Below are positions 7,926-15,293 of a stretch of 21,892 bases of DNA, piece after piece. The stretch's first letter is position 1. The number at the start of each line of letters is the position of its first letter. The stretch comes from Polyrhizophydium stewartii (lineage: Eukaryota; Chytridiomycota; Chytridiomycetes; Rhizophydiales), in contig JADGIZ010000164.1 of assembly GCA_027604665.1 (NCBI GenBank), positions 1 through 21,892 of the forward strand. Direction: 5' to 3'. The position numbers were made by a program, and so were the translations under genes. Under the pieces are notes generated by a model. That model was not told the origin of the DNA, made no database searches, and saw nothing but the letters and a program-made list of their open reading frames with translations.

Positions 7926-10162
7926 ATGAAGCTCAACATTGCGTTCGTCGCACTGTCGGCGCTTTTCGCCGCCGTGTCTGCGTGAGTGCCGCCCGCCTCG
8001 TCCACCTCGTCCGCCTCGTCCGCCTCGCCCGCCGCGAGGCGGCAAACTCCGCCGCCGCGCAAAACTCCGACCCGCGGCGCTAACTTTCACACCACGCCAG
8101 CAACGACTATGAGACCGCCACCCCGGTGCCCATCCTGACTCCCACGTCGACGCCGTGCGACACCCCGACCCCGGTGCCCGTCACCACGACGGTGGAGCCC
8201 GTCATTGAAACTTCGACTCCGTGCGAGACGTCAGAGCCGACGCCCGAGATCCTGCCCAAGTTGATCCACCGCAAGAAGCACCACAAGAAGATCCGCCACA
8301 AGAAGATCAACCACCTGCAGCCGTTTGTGCACCGCAAGCTGCAATGCGCCGTTGCCCGCGCGGATGTACGCATTGTGTGCCGCCGCTTCCGCCGCCAGCG
8401 CCACCGCATTGTGCGGCTCGAGGAGATCCACCGCACGCGCGAGATCCGCCTGCGCCACACGGCCACGCCCGTGCACACGGTGACGGCCACGCCGATCGAG
8501 ACGCCGATCGAGACGCCGATCGAGACCATCACCGAGACGCCGCACATGACGCCGATGCCGACGCCTCAGATCCGCCCGCTGATTGTCGTTGACGAGGGCC
8601 GCACGTACGAGCCCATGAACGACTTTGACTTTGTGTGCTTCGAGGTGCGCTTCAAGCTCGGCAAGTGGTACCGCGGCAGCAACGTGTACGAGTGGGAGCG
8701 CGGCGACTTTGACTTTAGCGACGAGATCGACGACACGCGCGTGGGCGAGGTGGACCGCGAGATCGTGATTGGATCCAGGTCGCCTGCGTCGTCATCGCAC
8801 AAGGGCACGCCGACGACCAACAAGGGCGAGCATCCCAAGCTCGACGAGTGGACCGAGCGCCGCGGAATCGTCGAGGACGAGGAGATCTCGATCCGCAGCG
8901 GCCGTTTGGTCCAGGACGAGGTGATCGTCAAGCGTGTGCGCCACCACATCTTCTGCCGCCGCATCAACCGTGAGCACCATATCCGCCGCGTCGTGGTCGA
9001 GTGGTCGGTGTCGGACCCGGTCTCAGAGCCCGAGTGCGAGACGACGCCAGAGTCGACGCCCGAGTCGACGCCGACGCCGTCGACCCACTACAAGCGCTCG
9101 GACCCGGCACCCGTGACCAAGCCAAAGAACGCGCCCATGTCGCGGCACATCAGGAACCCGTGGCACTACGAGGACGACGGTTTTGCGCGCTTCGACGACT
9201 ACGACTTTGGATGCATTGAGATTCGGCGGCGCTGCCAGCGCCGCGAGCGCGGCAACGTCTTCACCAAGATCAAGTCCGAGACGAAATCGTCTTCATCGAG
9301 CAGCGGCCACAAGTACAAGCGCATCGTGACGTCGGGCGACTCGAGCTCCAGCGGCTCCTCGCCGGCCAAGGATGCGGCGGCCGAGGCCGTGTCGGGCGAG
9401 TGGCGCGTGCCGCAGGAGGGCACGCTCGTATCGACCAGCAGGCAGCACTTTTGGCGCAAGTGGGCCGGCCGCACGGCGCGCCTCGACGACGAGTGCGCGT
9501 GGGACGGCTTCGTCGCGGGCTCGTGGGACGCGTCGCGGCGCAGGCTCGAGGAATGGAGCGTGTCGGACGATGTCGAGACCGAGGACGAGTGGGACAACGA
9601 GTCCGACGACGAGTCCGAATCCGACGGCGAGTCCGAGGGCATCCGCATCGGCGAGCCCAACGGTGACGAGGCCGACTGGGAGCCCGACTGGGAGTCCGGC
9701 ACCGAGTCCGAGCTCACCAAGCGCAACTACGGCGTCTCGTCGCAGAACGACCCCAAGCGCACGTCGCCGCCGCTCATCTCGCACCGGACCACCACGGTCG
9801 TCCACCCGATTATTCGCCGCTACCGCTGGTTCCGCGTCACGTGCATCGAAGCGTTCTTTATCGAGCCGCGCATCCGCCACAAGGACCGCGAGATCGTGTT
9901 CGTGGTCGACCCGCACAACGCCGTCATCGCCAAGCCGGACATCCCGCCCGTGCTCAAGATCGAGGACACAAAGCCCGTGCCGCAGAGCTCACCCGAGGTC
10001 ACCCCCGCGGTGCGGTCGCTGGACAAGAGCAGCTCGTACGGCCAGGGCGCCATCGGACAGCAGCAAGGTGCACCCGTGCTCACGTCTGCGGGTGTCGCAT
10101 CGTCCGGCTACGGCATGGCCTGTCTGGCCATGGCCCTCGCTGCCGCGGTGATGCTGCTGTGA
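7926..10162 (+). CDS. Secreted GPI-anchored protein with six Cys-centred repeat modules, unknown family
   Basis: Predicted 705 residues in two exons. Exon 1 (7926-7981) encodes the signal peptide MKLNIAFVALSALFAAVSA. The intron 7982-8100 (GTGAGT, CTAAC at 8080-8084, GCCAG) joins in frame to NDYETATPVP. The ectodomain alternates Thr/Pro-rich or acidic linkers with short basic, beta-rich modules, each centred on one Cys (residues 112, 198, 304, 390, 484, 600). Odd modules resemble RIVCRRFRRQRHRIV and even modules resemble FDFVCFEVRFKLGKW. EWSVSD follows both the third and fifth Cys. Three 12-bp repeats encode TPIETPIE (8489-8524). A highly acidic Asp/Glu/Ser segment lies at residues 508-535. 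The C-terminus (SGYGMACLAMALAAAVMLL) is of GPI type. The preceding gene has the same exon layout and TPMPTP motifs, so the pair may be related in regulation or origin. I recognise no known domain. A wall protein or adhesin is the likeliest role (inference). Confidence 0.85.
7996..8031 (+). repeat. 9-bp tandem repeat in the signal-peptide intron
   Basis: Four copies of cctcgtccg-like units (7996-8004, 8005-8013, 8014-8022, 8023-8031), with one change each in the first and last. On the opposite strand the array reads as a Gly/Arg-rich open frame, which is an artefact. Confidence 0.85.
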
Positions 10163-10444
10163 TATGCAACCTGACAATCATGATGATGCCTCTTACTCTG
10201 GCAAAAGTGTCAATGAACATGTGTGTGGATCTTTCGGAGACGATTTGGTTGTGGCTCTGCATGCGAGAATCGACGGTGTGCAGATTCAACTCGGCGTGAT
10301 GAGCGGCGCGCCAGCAGGGCACATCAAAACACATGGGCTTGCTGGCTGGCGCCGTCGTACAGCTATGATGTGCAGATTTATTATATGCGAAGCGACTCGG
10401 ATCAAGATGCAGATCCATCGACCGAGCTGAAGTTGGAACGGCCG
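10163..10444. other. Convergent intergenic region with a minus-strand poly(A) signal
   Basis: Spacer between the six-module surface gene (plus) and an F-box gene (minus), clearly less GC-rich than its neighbours. TTTATT at 10377-10382 reads AATAAA on the minus strand, 63 bp beyond the F-box stop codon. No equally clear signal is seen for the plus-strand gene. Confidence 0.6.
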
Positions 10445-11746
10445 TCACGCTTTGACGACCGAGATGTGCGCGAGCGGGCCGCGGCGGCCAGTGAGCGCTG
10501 CAGCGCGCTTGGCCGAAACAGCAGGAATGCCGGTGATGTCGAGCGACTCCAGGCGGCGCATGGCGGCAAGACGCACGACTGCGGGCAGCGAGATGAGCGT
10601 GCAGTGGGCGATCGACAGCGAGCGCAGCGAGTGCGCAAGCAGCGCAGCAGTGAGGACGTCGATAGATCCGTCTGTGATGCGGACGCAGCGCGCGAGCACA
10701 AGCCGCTCGAGAGCGCCGCAGGCGTGTGCGACTGCGGCGACTGCGGCGTCTGAGATGCGGACGCAGCCGGCGAGGTCGAGGTCGCGCAGCAGCGGCGCGA
10801 TGCGGCCGTGCGGGAACATGGCGTCGATGCAATCGTCACCGATGGCGCAGTGCCGTACCGCGAGCCGCCGCAGCCGCGCGGTGCCGACGACGATCCAGTC
10901 GCTGACTTTGCCGTGGTCGCCGCCGTGGTCACTGCCATCATCGTCGACACCGTCGTCGTCGATGCCGTCGTCTGGCGCGAACGACAGCGCCGGATGTGCG
11001 ATGCCGCGCGGGCCGCGCCGACGCAGCGGCGGCTTCTCGATCTGGAACTCGACCAGCCGCCGGCACGCAGCACCCGCATCCGCCATAAACGGGTTCGGAT
11101 GCAGGAACGACAGCGACACCCGCTCGAGCCGTGCGCCGTGGGCGGCCAGCAGCGCCGGCATCGCGAGCTGGCACTCGAGGCTCGGCCCGGCGCACTCGAG
11201 CTCCGCCAGCGGCGGCGCCAGCTCCGCGATGCGCCGCAGCCCGGGCCCGGACACCAGGAAGCAGTCGACCATGCGCAGCGAGCGCAGCCGGCTGTGCGTC
11301 GCGCGGTCGCGGCCCGTCGCCGGCCACATGAGCAGCTCGACGAGCCGCTGCAGCAGCGTGTCCGTGACGACCGACTGCGAGCCTGCCAGCAGCGTGAAGT
11401 TGAGCTCCTGGACCGCGTGTCCGGGGTAGGCGATGCGGGTTGGCCTCGGCCGCTTGCGGCGGTGCCCGGCGGTGCCCCCGATGTCGCCGCCGTCGATGTC
11501 CCCGCCGCCGCCGGACCACCGCGTGCGGGCGGCCCGCGCGCTCTCGAGCATCTCGACCAGGCGCAGCAGCGCGTGGCGGCTGGCCAGCACCGGCCGGCGG
11601 TGCAGCTGCCGCAGCGCTGCGGCGTGCCAGTCCGAGCACACGAGCGCGCAGGCGCGCACGTCGCCGAGCGCCGCGCCGTGCGGCTCGGCCCCGACGGCGA
11701 GGTACTCGACCACGGTCCAGAGCACCTCGCGCGGCAGCCTTGCCAT
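10445..11746 (-). CDS. F-box/LRR protein (first of two)
   Basis: Putative substrate adaptor of an SCF ubiquitin ligase: the F-box would bind Skp1 and the leucine-rich repeats the target. Starting at the ATG at 11746 the protein has 433 residues and begins directly with an F-box (LPREVLWTVVEYL, then VRACALVCSDWHAAALRQL). An in-frame ATG at 11863 would add 39 residues without domain character, so I prefer the shorter start. The C-terminal half carries Cys-containing LRRs (LRDLDLAGCVRISDAAVAAV, LERLVLARCVRITDGSIDVL). A loop at about nt 10905-10985 is rich in Asp and Gly (DDGIDDDGVDDDG). No intron is needed. A poly(A) signal lies at 10377-10382. The target is unknown. Confidence 0.85.
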   Translation of the reverse strand: MARLPREVLWTVVEYLAVGAEPHGAALGDVRACALVCSDWHAAALRQLHRRPVLASRHALLRLVEMLESARAARTRWSGGGGDIDGGDIGGTAGHRRKRPRPTRIAYPGHAVQELNFTLLAGSQSVVTDTLLQRLVELLMWPATGRDRATHSRLRSLRMVDCFLVSGPGLRRIAELAPPLAELECAGPSLECQLAMPALLAAHGARLERVSLSFLHPNPFMADAGAACRRLVEFQIEKPPLRRRGPRGIAHPALSFAPDDGIDDDGVDDDGSDHGGDHGKVSDWIVVGTARLRRLAVRHCAIGDDCIDAMFPHGRIAPLLRDLDLAGCVRISDAAVAAVAHACGALERLVLARCVRITDGSIDVLTAALLAHSLRSLSIAHCTLISLPAVVRLAAMRRLESLDITGIPAVSAKRAAALTGRRGPLAHISVVKA

Positions 11747-11918
11747 GCCTGCTGGAAAGAACTGAAAACAGCCGGAAAGCCGATGCTGGTCTCGAGCGCT
11801 CCACATGTGGCTCGGATGCCCCAGCGAGACGCATGGCAGCGCAACCAATGCGCCGACGCACAATCGCGCGCTGGATTAGTGTCGCAATCTCTCCGACAGA
11901 TCTGCATTCTGGAACGGA
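11747..11918. promoter_or_regulatory. Compact divergent promoter between F-box gene and receptor-like gene
   Basis: Only 172 bp separate the preferred F-box ATG (minus) and the receptor ATG (plus), so both genes must start transcription within or across this stretch. No TATA box is visible. Confidence 0.5.
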
Positions 11919-13487
11919 ATGGATCCGTCGGAAGCTGCCCCGGACAGCGGCGCGCTCGGAACCCCGTACGCGGACTGGCAGGTCGGCAGCGCCACCGCGG
12001 CGACCGCCATGACGACGCTCGGCATGCTGCTCAACGCCCTCGTGTTCTCGGCGATGCGGGTGTCGCGCCAAACCCGCCTGGCGGCCAATGCCTCCAATAT
12101 CCAGATCGTGCTGCTCAACATGGCGCTGTGCGGCTTCAAACTCGTGTACGCCGCCGCGGCGGTCGTCGTGGGGCGATACCCGTTTGGAGAAGCCGGATGC
12201 AGGGTCGAGGGGTTTGTGCTGCAGACCCTGCAGTCGACCGTGGGCCTGACGATCCTCACCAACATCGTGAATCCGGTCCGCGTCGTGGCATTGGGCAAGC
12301 CGGCGCTCAATGGCCGGCAGATGGCGCTTTTGCTCGGCGGCGTCTGGATCAGCGTGATCATTGACTCAAGCTTACCGCTTTGGGTCGCAAGCAGCGCTGG
12401 GTATAGGCCAGAGTCGTCGGGCGTTTACTGCCATCTTGACTTCACCTCGGCGTCCGGCGTTGACATCTTCTGCTGCCTGTTGGACGTCCTGACGCTCACC
12501 GTGACGCCCATGATGCTAGGCGGCTCGTACTGGTACGTCGCCTCGCGGCTGCACAGCATGGCCAAAGCCATGAAGGGCCGCTCCAAAAAGAAAGTCGCGC
12601 TCGAGCTCGAGTCTGAGCTGGCGCGCCGGGGCCTGCTGATCAGCATCACGCACATGTCGTGCTGGTTCATTGGCGTCCTGCGCATGTACTACGAGATGGC
12701 CACGCGCACGCGCATGATTGCTTCGATCAACCTGCTCGAGCACCACATGGTCATGGTCGCGCACTCGGCCGAGGCCGCTGTGCTCGTGACCACCGATCGG
12801 CGCATCCGCCGTGCGCTCATGTGCATCCTCCGGTTTCTGATGACTGGCAAGAACCCGGTGGTCGCGTACGACGAGCAGTCTGCCGAGGTGGAAAAGAAGA
12901 AGGACGTGCCCGAGCAACCGGCTGCCCCCAAGCAGACAAGACCAGTGTCGGCTGCGGCTGCACAGGCGGCGGCTGCCCAGGCGGTGGTTGCCCAAAATGG
13001 CGCACAAGCTGCGGCCGGCGCGACGGGAGGGCCGCCAAGCATCCCCCGCGAGTTGATGCGGTTCCCAGATCTGCGGGTTCCCGATCAGAACAGGCCGGCA
13101 AGCCCCAGCGCAAGTCGGCGGCCGGGCGAGCTGCGCAGCCAGCGAGAGCCGCATCTCGGAAGCCGCAACGACAACTCGGCCAGCGGGTCGCCCGTCCTGC
13201 GGAGGGCGGGGCAGGACGCCTTGTTCAAGGGGCGGTCACCGCGCAGTGCATCAAAGGGTCGGGTCGCCGTGACCTTGTCGGCGGCCAACTTGACTGCCAA
13301 CGCGCACAGTACCACGTCGAGCGTTGCGAGGAAACAAGGCGACGCTTGGCAGTCGTGCAATGACGTGGCGGGCAGCCGCGAGCCGCTCTCTGCCGATGAA
13401 AAGAGCGTCGGGAGCGTTACGTCGGGCTCGGCCGGAAACCCGGAGCAGAGTTTGAAGAAGCAGCACGACGCAAGCACCCCCGAGTAG
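11919..13487 (+). CDS. Seven-helix, class-A-like receptor with long cytoplasmic tail
   Basis: Predicted 522-residue membrane protein, single exon. Hydrophobic helices lie at about residues 22-46, 60-84, 95-118, 133-157, 182-207, 237-258 and 267-290. Class-A-like marks are Cys94 at the top of helix 3, Cys171 in the second outer loop (YCHLDF, like the opsin CxxDW/F pattern) and CWF at 248-250 in helix 6. A basic amphipathic helix follows helix 7 (TTDRRIRRAL), then GKNP at 310-313. The DRY position reads NPVRV (118-122) and there is no NPxxY. Where opsins carry the retinal Lys (AKSA/AKTS-like), this protein has AHSA at 281-284, so it is unlikely to bind retinal by a Schiff base. The tail (about 315-522) is Ala-, Ser- and Lys-rich and looks disordered. 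The ligand and G-protein coupling are unknown. A non-rhodopsin seven-helix family remains possible. Confidence 0.75.
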   Translation: MDPSEAAPDSGALGTPYADWQVGSATAATAMTTLGMLLNALVFSAMRVSRQTRLAANASNIQIVLLNMALCGFKLVYAAAAVVVGRYPFGEAGCRVEGFVLQTLQSTVGLTILTNIVNPVRVVALGKPALNGRQMALLLGGVWISVIIDSSLPLWVASSAGYRPESSGVYCHLDFTSASGVDIFCCLLDVLTLTVTPMMLGGSYWYVASRLHSMAKAMKGRSKKKVALELESELARRGLLISITHMSCWFIGVLRMYYEMATRTRMIASINLLEHHMVMVAHSAEAAVLVTTDRRIRRALMCILRFLMTGKNPVVAYDEQSAEVEKKKDVPEQPAAPKQTRPVSAAAAQAAAAQAVVAQNGAQAAAGATGGPPSIPRELMRFPDLRVPDQNRPASPSASRRPGELRSQREPHLGSRNDNSASGSPVLRRAGQDALFKGRSPRSASKGRVAVTLSAANLTANAHSTTSSVARKQGDAWQSCNDVAGSREPLSADEKSVGSVTSGSAGNPEQSLKKQHDASTPE

Positions 13488-13800
13488 CCAGATTGCATTG
13501 CCGAATACAGAAATGTCTTTTGACGGGCACCGTGCTCGGCCAAGCTGCAGCGCGGTGAGGCGCAGCGATGTATCTCTAGCAGGCTTTGCAGGACGCAGAT
13601 CGAGTTTATTGCGGAGATCGCCACATGGGCCCGACGAGGGCCCAGCCCGAGCCGGCCGAATGTTTGCCGGCAGGAGCGGGCAGAGGGCGGTTGCGGTGTG
13701 TTGGGGGTCAGACTGGGACGAATGTGGTAAGGAGGCCGTCAGAAACCAAGGAGCGGAAAGTAGTCTGACGAAAATTGGGATGAATGCGGTGTGGTGACGG
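13488..13800. other. Convergent intergenic region with tandem duplication
   Basis: Spacer between the receptor-like gene (plus) and the second F-box gene (minus). TTTATT at 13605-13610 gives AATAAA on the minus strand, 191 bp past the F-box stop. The right part is the downstream copy of a 62-bp duplication. No gene is seen. Confidence 0.55.
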
Positions 13801-13842
13801 TCAGAAACTAAGGAGCGGAAAGTAGTTTGACGAAAAGTGGGG
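13707..13842. repeat. 62-bp tandem duplication covering the 3' end of an F-box gene
   Basis: The unit starting gtcagaaac at 13738 recurs at 13800. About 39 of the first 43 bases match, as far as the second copy runs (13842). A third, degenerate and internally shortened copy lies at 13707-13737. The copy at 13800-13842 encodes the last residues (HFSSNYFPLLSF) and the TGA stop of the F-box gene; the 13738 copy is downstream, in its 3' UTR. Confidence 0.85.
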
Positions 13843-15069
13843 AAAGCGCTGGTGGCGCGAGCCGAGCGACCACTTGAACTCGACGTTGCGGAGGCTGGCG
13901 GAGCGGGCCAGGGCAGAAGAGAAGCGATCCAAGCCGTCGTCCGTGAGGCGGTCGAACATGTACAGACACAGCTCTTGCAGGGTATTGATGAGCGGGCCCG
14001 AGGCAATGGCGTCGAGCACGGCGTCAGACATGCTCGAGTTTCCCGAGAGCACAAGGCGCTTGAGGGCGACGCAGTTTTTGAGCAGGAGCAGCAGCGCTTG
14101 TTCCGAGTAGACCGAGAGCATGCCGCAGTCAATGAGGCAGAGGGTGTCGAGGCGGGAGCATCCAGCCAGGGCCTCGATGGCGCCGTCCATGATGCCCTCG
14201 ACCTGCACGAGCGACAGGGAGCGCAGCGTCGAGGAGCAGCCGCGCACAAGCATGGCGAGCGCCGAGTCTGAGATGGCGGCGAAGCGCAGGCCAAAGACCT
14301 TGAGCTTTGGGCAGTGCTCCGGCACGACGCGGAAGCAGTTTGGCGAGAAGCGCAGCAGACGCGAGCGGCACGAGATGTCCAGGCTCTCGAGGCAGGCACC
14401 CGACTGGGCGAGGATCTGGTGCAGCATCCAGTCGCGCATGGCGACGCCGTCGATGTTGAGGTGAACGAGGTTTGGGCAGCGCAGGGCCAGGTGGTCCTTT
14501 TCTGTGGTGGCGCTGCGGTGCACAGTGAAGGTCTCGAGGAGCGGCAGGCCGAGGTCGAGATGGAACATGCCGGCCCACTTTGTGAGGGTCAGGGACTTGA
14601 GGATCGGGCAGTGGGAGGCGAGCGGCGCGAGGGCGGCGCAGGACAGGCGCGGGCACTGGTCGATGCGCAGCGAGACGAGGTCGCGCGACTGGGCGAGCAG
14701 GGCGACGAGCGTGCCGTCTGAGACGGAGGGGCAGTTGGAGAGCACGAGGCGCGTCGGGCCGCGGACGCGGAAGAGGGCGAGGTAGTGGGCGAACGTGCGC
14801 ACGGCGGTGTCGACGGTCTGGGCGGCGAGGGCGTCGGCGGCTGCGGCGGCTGCTGCTGCGGCGTCGGCGACCTGCACGCGGGCGAACAGCAGCGCGCGCG
14901 CGACGGCGCGCCAGTGGGCGCTGACGCGGCTGCACGCCGCAAGGTCGCGCGCGTCCAGCGGCCGCAGCGCCCTCGCGAGCAGCACGGCGCCCGCTGGCTG
15001 CAGCGTCGCGGCCTGCACCAGGCGCGGCAGCACCGCGCGGATGAACTCGGCCAGGCGGCTAAACGGCAT
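13801..15069 (-). CDS. F-box-like/LRR protein (second of two)
   Basis: Predicted 422-residue SCF-type substrate adaptor, single exon, ATG at 15069. A degenerate F-box lies near the N-terminus (VLLARALRPLDARDLAAC, then RVSAHWRAVARALLF), followed by an Ala-rich stretch. Amino-acid-type LRRs with a terminal Cys run through most of the rest: LVLSNCPSVSDGTLVALL, LVSLRIDQCPRLSCAALAPL, LRSLSLVQVEGIMDGAIEAL and LKRLVLSGNSSMSDAVLDAI. The F-box is weaker than in the first protein, and the two share architecture but little close sequence identity by eye, so they are not a recent duplicate pair. The last residues lie inside a tandem duplication that may have replaced an older C-terminus. Confidence 0.85.
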   Translation of the reverse strand: MPFSRLAEFIRAVLPRLVQAATLQPAGAVLLARALRPLDARDLAACSRVSAHWRAVARALLFARVQVADAAAAAAAAADALAAQTVDTAVRTFAHYLALFRVRGPTRLVLSNCPSVSDGTLVALLAQSRDLVSLRIDQCPRLSCAALAPLASHCPILKSLTLTKWAGMFHLDLGLPLLETFTVHRSATTEKDHLALRCPNLVHLNIDGVAMRDWMLHQILAQSGACLESLDISCRSRLLRFSPNCFRVVPEHCPKLKVFGLRFAAISDSALAMLVRGCSSTLRSLSLVQVEGIMDGAIEALAGCSRLDTLCLIDCGMLSVYSEQALLLLLKNCVALKRLVLSGNSSMSDAVLDAIASGPLINTLQELCLYMFDRLTDDGLDRFSSALARSASLRNVEFKWSLGSRHQRFPHFSSNYFPLLSF

Positions 15070-15293
15070 CGCGGGCGCAGGCTCTTGCTTGGGGTGGGCT
15101 CGGATTTCTGGGCAAGTGTCGGGATGGCTGAATCGCGGCGGGTTTGTGGGTGGGGAGTCAGGGAAGGCAGCGTCGATTTACAGAAAACTCGCCAAACCTC
15201 ATTTTGTGACTTGGCAACGAGCTGCTCGCGCCATATGGGCAGGCATACCAGGCCGGACACTCGCCCTTGCGCCGATCCAAAAAGCCTGCTGCC
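15070..15293. promoter_or_regulatory. Divergent promoter between F-box gene and HEI10-like gene
   Basis: 224 bp between two opposite start codons. The middle (15175-15240) is less GC-rich than its flanks. No TATA box or repeat is seen. Confidence 0.45.

Noticed and set aside
7545..8090. Gly-Gly-Arg repeat protein on the minus strand
   Set aside because: The repeats come from the 9-bp tandem array in the intron of the plus-strand surface gene and from its GC-rich leader.
11747..11863. Upstream in-frame ATG of the first F-box gene adding 39 residues
   Set aside because: The extra residues lack conservation cues and would leave only about 55 bp to the divergent start; the F-box begins right at the ATG at 11746.
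10402..11907. 501-residue minus-strand frame overlapping the first F-box gene
   Set aside because: Ser/Arg/Cys-rich shadow; the F-box and LRR motifs are in the neighbouring frame.
14129..14935. 268-residue Arg/Pro-rich minus-strand frame inside the second F-box gene
   Set aside because: Wrong-frame shadow of the LRR region.
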